Source: Flavobacteriaceae bacterium (GTDB lineage: Bacteria; Bacteroidota; Bacteroidia; Flavobacteriales; Flavobacteriaceae). From it: 64,000 nucleotides of DNA. Location: positions 838,321 through 902,320 of the forward strand of contig CP031964.1 of assembly GCA_003443635.1 (NCBI GenBank). Reading direction: 5' to 3'. The position numbers and the translations under genes were made by a program. This document shows, piece after piece, positions 27,423 to 35,828 of the stretch (positions are counted from its first letter, which is position 1; every line of letters begins with the position of its first letter). The notes below the pieces were generated by a model. It saw nothing but the letters and a program-made list of their open reading frames with translations. It searched no databases and was not told where the DNA came from.

Positions 27423-28313
27423 ATGAAAACGTTAATTAAATTACTCACGTTCGCCATTGTGTTAATGGTTACTGAAGCTTATGCAATTCAAGACTTTCAA
27501 GGTGTCGCAACCTATAAAACACTTACTAAATTAGATATTGATGAAGATCAGCTTAAAGGGAGTGGTGGTAGTGGACTTTCTGCAGATATGCAAGAGAAAA
27601 TAATGGCAGCGTTAAAAAAAGGATCTCAACAAACGTATACACTTGAATTTGATAAAACACAATCTATTTATAAGAAAGAAGAAAAATTGGCAGCACCACA
27701 ACCTAATAGCGGAAATTTTAATATAGCAATTAATTTTAGTGGAGGAATAGGAGATGTATTATATAAAAACACAAAAGAAAATAGATATACTAGTGCAAAT
27801 GAATCTTATAGCAAATTGTTTTTAGTGAAAGATAAACTTCAAGAGCATGATTGGAAATTAGAAAAAGAAACGAAAAATATTGGAGAGTATACTTGCTTTA
27901 AAGCTACTAAAACATTTACAAGAACAGTAAACGTGAGTAGTTTTACTAGTTTTAGCACTAATGATAAAAATAAAGAAGAGAAAGAAAATAAAGAGCCAGA
28001 AACAAGAGAAGAAGAAGTAACTATTACTGCTTGGTACACACCACAAATACCAGTAAGTACTGGACCAAATATTTATCACGGACTCCCAGGGTTAATACTT
28101 GAGATTAACGACGGAAGAACCACAACTATATGTAGTAAAATTGTATTAAATCCTAAAAATAAAATAGAGATTAAAGAGCCTAAAAAAGGAAAAAAAGTAA
28201 GCCAAGCTGAGTTTGATAAAATTATGGAGAAAAAACGTAAAGAACAAGAAGAACAATTTAGGTCTAGAAGTAGAGACGGTGTTGTAAGAGAAGTAATCCG
28301 AATAGGAGGTTAA
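27423..28313 (+). CDS. GLPGLI-family protein 1
   Basis: A 296-residue exported protein (signal peptide about 1-22, ending TEAYA). The mature N-terminus DFQGVATYKTLTKLD is nearly shared with the next gene. The family hallmark is YHGLPGLILEINDGRTT near residues 217-233, preceded by VTITAWYTPQIPVSTGP. The C-terminal 50 residues are strongly basic with many Lys/Arg/Glu. A Gly/Ser-rich insert (GSGGSGLS) sits near residue 45. The function of GLPGLI proteins is unknown; they often accompany TonB-type receptors and may assist them in the periplasm. Confidence 0.88.
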   Translation: MKTLIKLLTFAIVLMVTEAYAIQDFQGVATYKTLTKLDIDEDQLKGSGGSGLSADMQEKIMAALKKGSQQTYTLEFDKTQSIYKKEEKLAAPQPNSGNFNIAINFSGGIGDVLYKNTKENRYTSANESYSKLFLVKDKLQEHDWKLEKETKNIGEYTCFKATKTFTRTVNVSSFTSFSTNDKNKEEKENKEPETREEEVTITAWYTPQIPVSTGPNIYHGLPGLILEINDGRTTTICSKIVLNPKNKIEIKEPKKGKKVSQAEFDKIMEKKRKEQEEQFRSRSRDGVVREVIRIGG

Positions 28314-28326
28314 TTTTTAAGAATAC

Positions 28327-28346
28327 TTTAACTATTGACAGTTAAA
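28327..28346. promoter_or_regulatory. Inverted repeat between the two GLPGLI genes
   Basis: TTTAACT (28327-28333) and AGTTAAA (28340-28346) are perfect complements with a 6-base spacer. The half-site resembles the TTAAC unit at 26966-26990, so it may be a second binding site. There is no T-run, so it is not a standard terminator. Confidence 0.35.
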
Positions 28347-28418
28347 CTTTACAATGTGTTTAGAGTCTAACGTGTGTAAAAGATTTAATTTTACATATTT
28401 ATAACTAAACTCATTGTG

Positions 28419-29333
28419 ATGAAATTAACCCTTACTAAACTGAAATATACATTTTTATTGGCATTTATTGTCAATATAAGTAATGCTCAAAAAGATTTCC
28501 AAGGTGTGGCAACTTACGAATCTAAAACTACTATAGATTTAGATAATATTGGAGGTGGCCGTGGTGGTAGGCAACTAACTGAAGAACAAAAAAAACAATT
28601 CGCTGAGCGTATGCGAAGAAACTTAGAAAAAACGTACACATTACGTTTTAATAAAACGGAATCCATGTATAAAGAACAAGCAAAATTACAAGCACCTACA
28701 GCTGGAGGGCGAGGCGGAAGAGGTTTTGGAGGTTTTGGAGGTAGTTTTACAGGCGGAGATCAATATAAAAACGTAAAAGATGAGCAATTACTTCAGGAAC
28801 AAGAATTTTTTGGAAAACAATTCTTAATAAAAGATGATCTTAAAAAGCTAGAATGGAAAATGGAGAATGAATCGCGCCAAATAGGACAATACCTGGCTTT
28901 TAAAGCCACAGCTGTGAAAAAAGTTGATGATGCAGATTTCGGTAATTTTTTCAGACGTGGTAGAAATAATAATAATGAGACTGCAAAAGATTCGACGGCG
29001 ACTGATAAATCAGAAGATGAGCTTGTTAAATCAAGAGAAGTTGTAGTTACAGCATGGTATACGCCTCAAATCCCAGTGAATCAAGGACCAGGAGAATATT
29101 GGGGTTTACCAGGATTAATTTTAGAGGTAAGTGAGGATAGAACAACTATTTTGTGTTCTAAAATTGTAATAAACCCAGGAGAAAAAGAAGAAATTAAAGT
29201 ACCATCTAAAGGTAAAGAAGTTACTAAAACAGAGTATACTGAAATTATAAACAAAAAAATGATAGAATTACGAGAGAACTTTAGAGGTCGTGGCCGAGGT
29301 GGTAATGGTGGTGGCAGACGAGGCGGTAATTAA
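28419..29333 (+). CDS. GLPGLI-family protein 2, Gly/Arg-rich
   Basis: A paralogue of the preceding gene, 304 residues from ATG 28419; the frame could also open at GTG 28416, which I reject because ATG follows directly. The signal peptide ends in NISNAQ. Shared features are KDFQGVATYESKTTID, VVVTAWYTPQIPVNQGPGEY and WGLPGLILEVSEDRTTILCS. It differs in having three low-complexity segments: GGGRGGRQ near residue 45, GGRGGRGFGGFGGSFTGG near 90-107, and an RGG-rich tail (GRGRGGNGGGRRGGN). Such tails are unusual for an exported bacterial protein. The gap to the receptor gene is 38 nt. Confidence 0.87.
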   Translation: MKLTLTKLKYTFLLAFIVNISNAQKDFQGVATYESKTTIDLDNIGGGRGGRQLTEEQKKQFAERMRRNLEKTYTLRFNKTESMYKEQAKLQAPTAGGRGGRGFGGFGGSFTGGDQYKNVKDEQLLQEQEFFGKQFLIKDDLKKLEWKMENESRQIGQYLAFKATAVKKVDDADFGNFFRRGRNNNNETAKDSTATDKSEDELVKSREVVVTAWYTPQIPVNQGPGEYWGLPGLILEVSEDRTTILCSKIVINPGEKEEIKVPSKGKEVTKTEYTEIINKKMIELRENFRGRGRGGNGGGRRGGN

Positions 29334-29371
29334 TAAATCTAATCAAAACACGAACTAATCAAAAAACACAA

Positions 29372-32185
29372 ATGAAACATCTATTAACTACTATTCTACT
29401 ATTAGTAGTAGGAACTACTTTTGCTCAAATTAAAATGGAAGGTGTTGTAAAAGACAGCTTAGGAGTATCATTAGAATTAGCAAATGTTATTGCAATCAAT
29501 CAAGAAACAAATGCTTTAGAATCTTTTGGAATTACGAATGAAGAAGGGAAATACAAGTTAGATTTAGAAAAAAATACAGCTTATAGAATTCAAGTGAGTT
29601 ATATAGGTTATAAAGCCATTGATGAAGTTCTTACCACAAAAGAAGAAAATATTAAAAGAGATTTTGTTTTAAATGAAGACAACTCATTAGATGAGATAGA
29701 ACTAGTATATGAAATACCAGTAACTATTAGCGGTGATACTATAACTTATAATGCAGATTCATTTAAAAAACCTACAGATCGAAAGTTAGGAGATTTATTA
29801 AAAAACCTTCCTGGTGTCGAAGTTAATGATGCTGGAGAAGTAGAAGTAGAAGGTAAAGCTGTTTCAAAATTAATGGTGAATGGAAAAGATTTTTTTGATG
29901 GAGATACCAAACTGGGAACTAAAAATATACCATCAAATGCAGTAGATAAAGTTGAAGTTTTAAAAAACTTTGCAGAAGTAGGGCAATTAAGAGGCGTACA
30001 AGATAATTCAGATAATGTTGCTTTAAATATTAAGTTAAAAGAAGGAAAAGAAAATTTTTGGTTTGGAGATATTACTGCTGGAGGGGGACAATCTGGGGAT
30101 TTAAATGTAGATGGAAGTAATGGAGCTGCTAGTAGTACAATTTTAGAAGGAAGTGAGTTATATTTATTTCAACCCAAATTATTTTATTATAGCCCTAAAT
30201 ACAGTATTAATTTTATTGGTGATATTAATAATATAGGTGAAGCTGCATTAACACGCCGTGATATTTTTGGATTTTCAGGAGGATTCAGAGCTCCTAGTGC
30301 TAATAGTGGTACAAGTATTAGTTTAGGAAATAATAGTATAGGGTTTTTAGCTGCTCAAAATAATGGAGCACTAGATGTAAATACAAAATTAGGAGCAGTT
30401 AATTTTAGTTATTCTCCTAAAAAGACCTTGGATTATAGTGGATTTGCCATTTTTTCGAGTAGTAGAGTTGATACACAACGAAATAGCTCTACAGTGTTTA
30501 CAGATAATAATATAGCACCAGACGAGGATACTGAAAATAGTGAGAGAGAACGTTCAAATATTGGATTGTTTAAATTTAGTACTAAATATAAGCCTAACCT
30601 TAGTAATCAATTAGAATACGATATACAAGGAAGAGCATCAAAAAATTCTGTAGATCAAAACTTTTTCTCTTCAGTAACAGGTAATACATTAGAAGCTCAA
30701 GATGAAACCCCTTTTAGTATTACTCAAAGTTTAAATTATTATTATACACATAATGAGAATAATATTTTTGCATTATCGGCACAATATTTAATTCAAGACG
30801 AAGATCCATTTTATAATGCATTGTTAGAAAATAATGCATTAAATAATGATGGAGATCCGAATGACCCAAACCCTGATAATCGTCCTGATGCATTTGATGA
30901 TACAGCAGAAGGTTTAGGTTTAGATCGTACGTTAGATAATTACAATATTTCTCAAGAACGTCGTGTTAAAACAAACCAATTAGATGCAAAATTAGATTAT
31001 TGGAATGTGTTGAACGATAAGAGTAATATTAATTTAACCTTAGGGGTTATTTCTAGCCAACAAGATTTTAATTCTAATTTATTTCAACGTTTAGGCGAAT
31101 TTTCTAACTCTCCTATTTTTAACCCTACACCTTTATTTAATGATGGTTTAGATTCTAATGACATAGAGTATAACTTTACAGACCTTTATTTAGGAGTACA
31201 TTATCAAGTTAAAGCAGGTATTTTTACCTTAACACCAGGGTTTAAAGTGCATTCATATAATGTGAATAATAAACAATTTGGAGAAGAGTTTGACGACGAT
31301 TTCTTTAGAATATTACCAGATTTCACTGCGAGAATTCAATTTAAAAGAAGTGAAAGCCTTCGACTTAATTATCGTGTACAAACACAATTTAATGATGTAA
31401 ATCAATTTGCTCGAGGTATAGTATTAAATAATTTTAACTCTTTATTTATTGGTAACCCAGAATTAGAGAATGCCCTATCACATAATGTAAGTTTAAACTA
31501 TTCTAGCTTTAATTTGTTTAACTATACGAATGTATTTGGTAATATAACTTATAGAAAAAGCATAGATCAAGTACAGAGTCAAACCGATTTCTCTAGTGTA
31601 GTAAGAACGCGAACGCCATTTAATTCTACTTTAGATAACGAAACGATTTCTGCTTTTGGGAGTTACCAACGTACGTTCAATAAAATAAGAGGAACTATTC
31701 GAGGAAATTTTAGTTACTCTAAATTTAATCAACTGATACAAGGAAGACCTTCAGTAAATGAGAATTATAATCAAAATTATACAGCACAACTGCGTACTAA
31801 TTTTAGAACAGCACCTAACGTACAGTTAGGTTATGGATATACAATTTCGGATAATAATCAAGGAGGACGTAATACAAAGTTTTATACTAATGCTCCTTCA
31901 ATAGAATTTGATGCTTATATTTTTAAGGCTTTAACGTTTAGGACTAATTATAATTATAATAGAGTGAGTGATGATAGCGGTACACTTAATACGTTTGACG
32001 TTTGGAATGCTACGTTATCCTATAGGAAAAATGCAGATGCTAAATGGGAATATGAAGTTAAAGCAACTAATTTACTAAATACAGAATCTAGAACGAATAC
32101 AGGGACTAGTGCATTTTCAGTAAGTGTAAATGAAACATTTATACAACCACGATATATAACTTTTAGAGTGAGATATCAATTGTAA
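29372..32185 (+). CDS. TonB-type outer-membrane receptor with CarboxypepD_reg-like domain
   Basis: A 937-residue barrel protein. The signal peptide ends GTTFAQ; residues 20-105 are a carboxypeptidase-regulatory-like sandwich (MEGVVKDSLGVSLELANVIA and following). A plug-like domain spans about 115-215, including RKLGDLLKNLPGVEVNDAG and KVEVLKNFAEVGQLRGVQDN. The remainder is alternating aromatic strands, and the end, FIQPRYITFRVRYQL, is a typical terminal strand. It matches the outer membrane beta-barrel group that accompanies GLPGLI proteins; the substrate is unknown. No TonB box is obvious. Confidence 0.88.
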   Translation: MKHLLTTILLLVVGTTFAQIKMEGVVKDSLGVSLELANVIAINQETNALESFGITNEEGKYKLDLEKNTAYRIQVSYIGYKAIDEVLTTKEENIKRDFVLNEDNSLDEIELVYEIPVTISGDTITYNADSFKKPTDRKLGDLLKNLPGVEVNDAGEVEVEGKAVSKLMVNGKDFFDGDTKLGTKNIPSNAVDKVEVLKNFAEVGQLRGVQDNSDNVALNIKLKEGKENFWFGDITAGGGQSGDLNVDGSNGAASSTILEGSELYLFQPKLFYYSPKYSINFIGDINNIGEAALTRRDIFGFSGGFRAPSANSGTSISLGNNSIGFLAAQNNGALDVNTKLGAVNFSYSPKKTLDYSGFAIFSSSRVDTQRNSSTVFTDNNIAPDEDTENSERERSNIGLFKFSTKYKPNLSNQLEYDIQGRASKNSVDQNFFSSVTGNTLEAQDETPFSITQSLNYYYTHNENNIFALSAQYLIQDEDPFYNALLENNALNNDGDPNDPNPDNRPDAFDDTAEGLGLDRTLDNYNISQERRVKTNQLDAKLDYWNVLNDKSNINLTLGVISSQQDFNSNLFQRLGEFSNSPIFNPTPLFNDGLDSNDIEYNFTDLYLGVHYQVKAGIFTLTPGFKVHSYNVNNKQFGEEFDDDFFRILPDFTARIQFKRSESLRLNYRVQTQFNDVNQFARGIVLNNFNSLFIGNPELENALSHNVSLNYSSFNLFNYTNVFGNITYRKSIDQVQSQTDFSSVVRTRTPFNSTLDNETISAFGSYQRTFNKIRGTIRGNFSYSKFNQLIQGRPSVNENYNQNYTAQLRTNFRTAPNVQLGYGYTISDNNQGGRNTKFYTNAPSIEFDAYIFKALTFRTNYNYNRVSDDSGTLNTFDVWNATLSYRKNADAKWEYEVKATNLLNTESRTNTGTSAFSVSVNETFIQPRYITFRVRYQL

Positions 32186-32209
32186 TAAATTATATAAGTA
32201 ATTTAATTT

Positions 32210-32243
32210 AAAAAAGGAATTGCATTTATGCAGTTCCTTTTGG
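32210..32243 (+). terminator. Terminator after the receptor gene
   Basis: AAAAGGAATTGC pairs with GCAGTTCCTTTT (one G-T pair) around ATTTAT, with a following T-rich stretch. Confidence 0.8.
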
Positions 32244-32338
32244 TTTTGTTAAATACTGCTTAACAAATACTCAATTGTAAAAATAAGTTGTAATTTGAAA
32301 CGCTTATTAAACTAAATAATAACCAAACCAATATAAAA

Positions 32339-33892
32339 ATGAAGTATGTATTTAAAATCTTGACTGTAAGCCTTTTTCTTTTAGGCTATACAATTCAAGC
32401 GCAACAAGCTAAAGATCCAGTAATTGAAAACATTATTAAAGAAGCAAATGAGAATTCTCAATTAGAACGTTTAGCTCATGAACTTTTAGATGTTGTAGGC
32501 CCGAGATTAGTAGGAACTCCACAAATGAAACAAGCCAATGATTGGGCAGTCTCTAAATATAAAGGCTGGGGTATTTCTGCCAAGAATGAGAAATGGGGAG
32601 AATGGCGTGGATGGGAGCGTGGGATTACCCATATTGATATGGTATATCCACGAATACAAACTTTAAGTGGTACACAATTAGCTTGGAACCCTAGTACATC
32701 TAGTGAAGGTGTAACTGCAGAAATGATTGTACTTCCTGAAGTAAAAGATGCAAGCGATTTTAAAAATTGGCTACCAAATGTAAAAGGAAGATTAGTAATG
32801 ATTTCAATGAAAGAACCAACTGGACGACCTGATTATAATTGGGAAGAATTTGCGACAGAAACTTCTATTGAGAAAATGAGGAAAGAACGCCGTGAACAAA
32901 CTACAAAATGGAGAGAAAATATACAACGTACAGGTTATAATGGGCGAAGTATTATTACTGCTTTAGAAGATGCTGGTGCAGCAGGAATTGTTTCTAGCAG
33001 ATGGTCAAGAGGTTTTGGAGTGAATAAAATATTTAGTGCTAGAACAAAAAAAATCCCTACTGTAGATTTAGAATTAGAAGATTATACGATGTTATATCGT
33101 ATGGTAGAATACGGTGACAAACCTCGAATTAAAATTGTAGCAGAATCTAAAGAATTAGGGCGTGTACCTAATTTTAACACTATTGCAGAAATTAAAGGGT
33201 CTGAAAAGCCAGATGAGTATGTGGTGTTATCAGCACATTTTGATTCTTGGGATGGAGGTACCGGAGCTACCGATAATGGTACAGGAACCTTAGTAATGAT
33301 GGAGGCTATGCGTATTTTAAAGAAAATGTACCCTAACCCAAAACGTACAATTTTAGTAGGACATTGGGGAAGTGAAGAGCAAGGCTTAAATGGATCTAGA
33401 GCTTTTGTAGAAGATCATCCTGAAATCACAAAAAATATTCAAGCAGTTTTTAATCAAGATAATGGTACTGGTCGTGTTGTAAATATATCTGGACAAGGAT
33501 TTTTAAATGCATATGATTATTTAGGACGTTGGTTGCAAAAAGTGCCTAGAGAAATTACTAGCGAAATAAATACAAATTTCCCTGGATTCCCTGGAGGTGG
33601 TGGATCTGATTATGCATCATTTCTAGCAGCAGGCGTACCTGCATTTAGCTTAAGTTCTTTAAGCTGGTCGTATGGAACATACACATGGCATACCAATCGT
33701 GATACCTATGATAAAATAGTATTTGATGATGTGCGTAGTAATGCAATTTTAACAGCAATATTAGCTTATATGGCTAGTGAAGATCCAGAAAAAACATCTA
33801 GAGAAAAAATTAAGATGCCTATAAATCCAAGAACAGGAGAAAAACGTACGTGGCCATCACCAAGATCTCCACAACGTAATGGTGGTCAGTGA
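32339..33892 (+). CDS. Exported M28-family metallopeptidase
   Basis: A 517-residue zinc aminopeptidase with a signal peptide (LTVSLFLLGYTIQAQ). The catalytic part has VLSAHFDSWDGGTGATDNGTG (His and bridging Asp ligands), then GHWGSEEQGLNGSRAF with the catalytic Glu-Glu pair, and HTNRDTYDKI with the last His. Residues about 115-280 form an inserted PA-like domain. The C-terminal 30 residues are Pro/Arg-rich. It has its own leader after a terminator, so it is probably not part of the GLPGLI operon. Confidence 0.93.
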   Translation: MKYVFKILTVSLFLLGYTIQAQQAKDPVIENIIKEANENSQLERLAHELLDVVGPRLVGTPQMKQANDWAVSKYKGWGISAKNEKWGEWRGWERGITHIDMVYPRIQTLSGTQLAWNPSTSSEGVTAEMIVLPEVKDASDFKNWLPNVKGRLVMISMKEPTGRPDYNWEEFATETSIEKMRKERREQTTKWRENIQRTGYNGRSIITALEDAGAAGIVSSRWSRGFGVNKIFSARTKKIPTVDLELEDYTMLYRMVEYGDKPRIKIVAESKELGRVPNFNTIAEIKGSEKPDEYVVLSAHFDSWDGGTGATDNGTGTLVMMEAMRILKKMYPNPKRTILVGHWGSEEQGLNGSRAFVEDHPEITKNIQAVFNQDNGTGRVVNISGQGFLNAYDYLGRWLQKVPREITSEINTNFPGFPGGGGSDYASFLAAGVPAFSLSSLSWSYGTYTWHTNRDTYDKIVFDDVRSNAILTAILAYMASEDPEKTSREKIKMPINPRTGEKRTWPSPRSPQRNGGQ

Positions 33893-33920
33893 TTAAGATA
33901 ATTTTTTGAATAACCTGATA

Positions 33921-33952
33921 AAAAAAGCCTCGCAAATTTGCGAGGCTTTTTT
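33921..33952. terminator. Bidirectional terminator between the M28 gene and metK
   Basis: A perfect 32-bp palindrome with GCCTCGCAAA and TTTGCGAGGC arms and A6/T6 ends, placed between convergent genes. Confidence 0.93.
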
Positions 33953-33977
33953 TATTTATTAAATAATAACAACTTAT

Positions 33978-35231
33978 CTATATATTAAATGCTGCTTTTA
34001 CTTTATCAACATAATCTAATTTCTCCCAAGTAAATAACTCAACATTCATAGTCTTTGGTTCTCCATTAGGTTGAGTAAACGTTTTAGATACCATTTCATT
34101 TTCACGCCCCATATGACCATAAGCAGCAGTTTCACTATACATTGGTTGACGCAACTTTAATCTATCTTCAATTGAAGCTGGACGCATATCAAAAACTTCA
34201 GATACTTTTTCTGCAATTTCACCATCGGTCATGTTAAACGAGCAGGTTCCATAAGTGTCAATAAAGATTCCCATTGGCTCAACAACTCCAATAGCATAGG
34301 AAACCTGAACCAAAACTTCATCACAAACACCAGCAGCAACTAAATTTTTAGCAATATGTCGTGTTGCATAAGCAGCACTTCTATCTACTTTACTTGGATC
34401 TTTTCCAGAAAATGCACCACCACCATGAGCACCTTTCCCACCATAAGTATCTACTATAATTTTACGGCCAGTTAAACCAGTATCTCCATGAGGTCCACCA
34501 ATTACAAATTTTCCGGTTGGATTTATGTGATAAGTAATATCATTATTAAATAATACCTGTATGTGTTCTGGTAATTTAGCAACAACCCTAGGAATTAAGA
34601 TCTCAATAATATCTTTCCTTATTTTAGTGAGCATTGCTTCGTCATTGTCAAAATCATCATGCTGTGTAGATACTACAATAGCATCAATACGCTGAGGTAT
34701 ATTATCATCGCTATATTCAATAGTTACTTGACTTTTTGAATCTGGCCTTAAATACGCAATATCACTATTCTCTCTTCGTAAATCTGCAAGTTCAATTAAA
34801 ATACGATGCGCTAAATCTAAAGCTAAAGGCATATAGTTTTCAGTTTCTTTTGTCGCATAGCCAAACATCATACCTTGATCTCCTGCACCTTGTTCTTCTT
34901 TAGTATCTCTATCTACACCTCTGTTTATATCGTCCGATTGTTCGTGTATTGCAGAAAACACACCACAAGAATTACCATCAAACATATACTCACTCTTTGT
35001 ATATCCAATCTTATTAATAGTTTCTCTTGCTATTTTTTGAACATCTAAATAAGTTTTTGATTTTACTTCTCCAGCAAGCACAACTTGTCCTGTAGTTACT
35101 AGAGTTTCGCAAGCTACTTTAGAGTCTTTATCAAATGCTAAAAAATTGTCAATTAAAGCATCACTAACTTGATCTGCTACTTTATCTGGATGTCCTTCAG
35201 AAACACTTTCTGAAGTAAATAAATATGCCAT
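33978..35231 (-). CDS. metK: S-adenosylmethionine synthetase
   Basis: Makes SAM from methionine and ATP in the cytoplasm. The 417-residue sequence is slightly longer than the E. coli enzyme. It opens with [20 protein letters not shown], containing the ATP/metal-binding [17 protein letters not shown] (the mobile-loop hexapeptide region) and [19 protein letters not shown] (the P-loop-like signature) are both intact. The gene is divergent from the methionine operon, and its 5' leader folds like a SAM-II riboswitch, giving direct product feedback. Confidence 0.98.
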   Translation of the reverse strand: MAYLFTSESVSEGHPDKVADQVSDALIDNFLAFDKDSKVACETLVTTGQVVLAGEVKSKTYLDVQKIARETINKIGYTKSEYMFDGNSCGVFSAIHEQSDDINRGVDRDTKEEQGAGDQGMMFGYATKETENYMPLALDLAHRILIELADLRRENSDIAYLRPDSKSQVTIEYSDDNIPQRIDAIVVSTQHDDFDNDEAMLTKIRKDIIEILIPRVVAKLPEHIQVLFNNDITYHINPTGKFVIGGPHGDTGLTGRKIIVDTYGGKGAHGGGAFSGKDPSKVDRSAAYATRHIAKNLVAAGVCDEVLVQVSYAIGVVEPMGIFIDTYGTCSFNMTDGEIAEKVSEVFDMRPASIEDRLKLRQPMYSETAAYGHMGRENEMVSKTFTQPNGEPKTMNVELFTWEKLDYVDKVKAAFNI

Positions 35232-35285
35232 ATTTTGTTTTTCTTTAATATGAAAGATTTGACGAAAGCGTCTAAGGAAGTTTAC

Positions 35286-35380
35286 ACTGCCTTTAGCATT
35301 TTTATATTCAAATTACTTTTTAAATTTCAGCTATTTGAAAGAGGTTGCAATCAGTCAAATTTATCCTCATTAATATATTT
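35286..35380 (-). ncRNA. SAM-II-like (long-loop) riboswitch in the metK leader
   Basis: Reading minus: P1 GAGG (35378-35375) pairs with CCTC after the loop AAATTTGACTGATTGCAA, matching the SAM-II L1/P2 5' segment (AUUU, then UUGCA). The 3' segment is ATGCTAAAGGCAGT, matching SAM-II GCUAAAAAGG. ACTG pairs with CAGT and GCA with TGC, forming the expected pseudoknot. An extra hairpin TTCAAAT/ATTTGAA occupies the loop between, as in the known long-loop SAM-II variants of Bacteroidota. It ends 54 nt before the ATG. CTAAAGG can alternatively pair with CCTTAG (35277-35272), a possible OFF/ON switch. Confidence 0.72.
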
Positions 35381-35382
35381 GG

Positions 35383-35390
35383 CAAAAGTA
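35383..35390 (-). promoter_or_regulatory. Promoter -7 box of metK
   Basis: Minus-strand TACTTTTG matches TAnnTTTG and precedes CC. The riboswitch begins within 10 nt of the expected start of transcription. No -33 element at the right spacing is clear. Confidence 0.55.
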
Positions 35391-35584
35391 AAAAATTAAA
35401 TGACTATTAAATAATCATTTAATGATTTATTATAGATTTAAAGAAGCGAAAAATATAAGAGCTATCAAAAAATAATGATCGAACTAGTTGATTTTGTATG
35501 CGTTGGAATACCAGATTTGTAGTATTAAAAACAAAGCTTGAAAAAGAGAGTAGTGAAAATTAAAAAAATAAATCAATAAAAAAG
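35391..35584. other. Spacer between divergent metK and met-operon promoters
   Basis: The 597-bp gap between metK and metX is filled by two leaders; this AT-rich middle has no ORF or RNA that I recognise. It contains a near-palindrome AATCATTTAATGATT (about 35413-35427) that could be an operator. Confidence 0.3.
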
Positions 35585-35617
35585 TTTGGATATTAAATTT
35601 TTATGATTGAATATTTG
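35585..35617 (+). promoter_or_regulatory. Promoter of the metX-hom-metZ operon
   Basis: TTTG (35585-35588), 21 bases, then AATATTTG (35610-35617; one mismatch from TAnnTTTG). This spacing is ideal. Transcription would start about 20 nt before the riboswitch. Confidence 0.65.
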
Positions 35618-35644
35618 CACTCACAAAGTTCAAACACATACTGA

Positions 35645-35756
35645 ATGTTATCAAGAAAGGCAGAGGGATTAGACCCGGTGAAGCCTTAGCAACCCTTTAA
35701 TTTTTTAAAGAAGGTGCTAAATTCTACCAATGTATTTTTACAAAAGGATAGATAAC
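35645..35756 (+). ncRNA. SAM-I (S-box) riboswitch upstream of the metX operon
   Basis: P1 GTTATC (35647-35652) pairs with GATAAC (35751-35756). The core has AAGAAAGGCAGAGGGATTAG, ACCCGGTGAAGCC, TTAGCAACC and AAGGTGCTAAATTCTACC, all in S-box order. P2, the kink-turn region, P3 and P4 can be traced; P3 is short here. TTCTTATAACAT (35791-35802) downstream can pair with the 5' strand ATGTTATCAAGAA, suggesting a switching helix. No strong U-tract terminator is seen. Confidence 0.93.
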
Positions 35757-35828
35757 CCACGATTATTACTCATATAAGAGTCATATGCTTTTCTTATAAC
35801 ATTTATTAAAATATATAAATGTTACACT

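Noticed and set aside
35261..35272. GACG-AAAG-CGTC mini hairpin in the metK leader as a third REP-like copy
   Set aside because: It has only a 4-bp stem and lacks the AGAGA lead and TTTCC arms of the other two copies.
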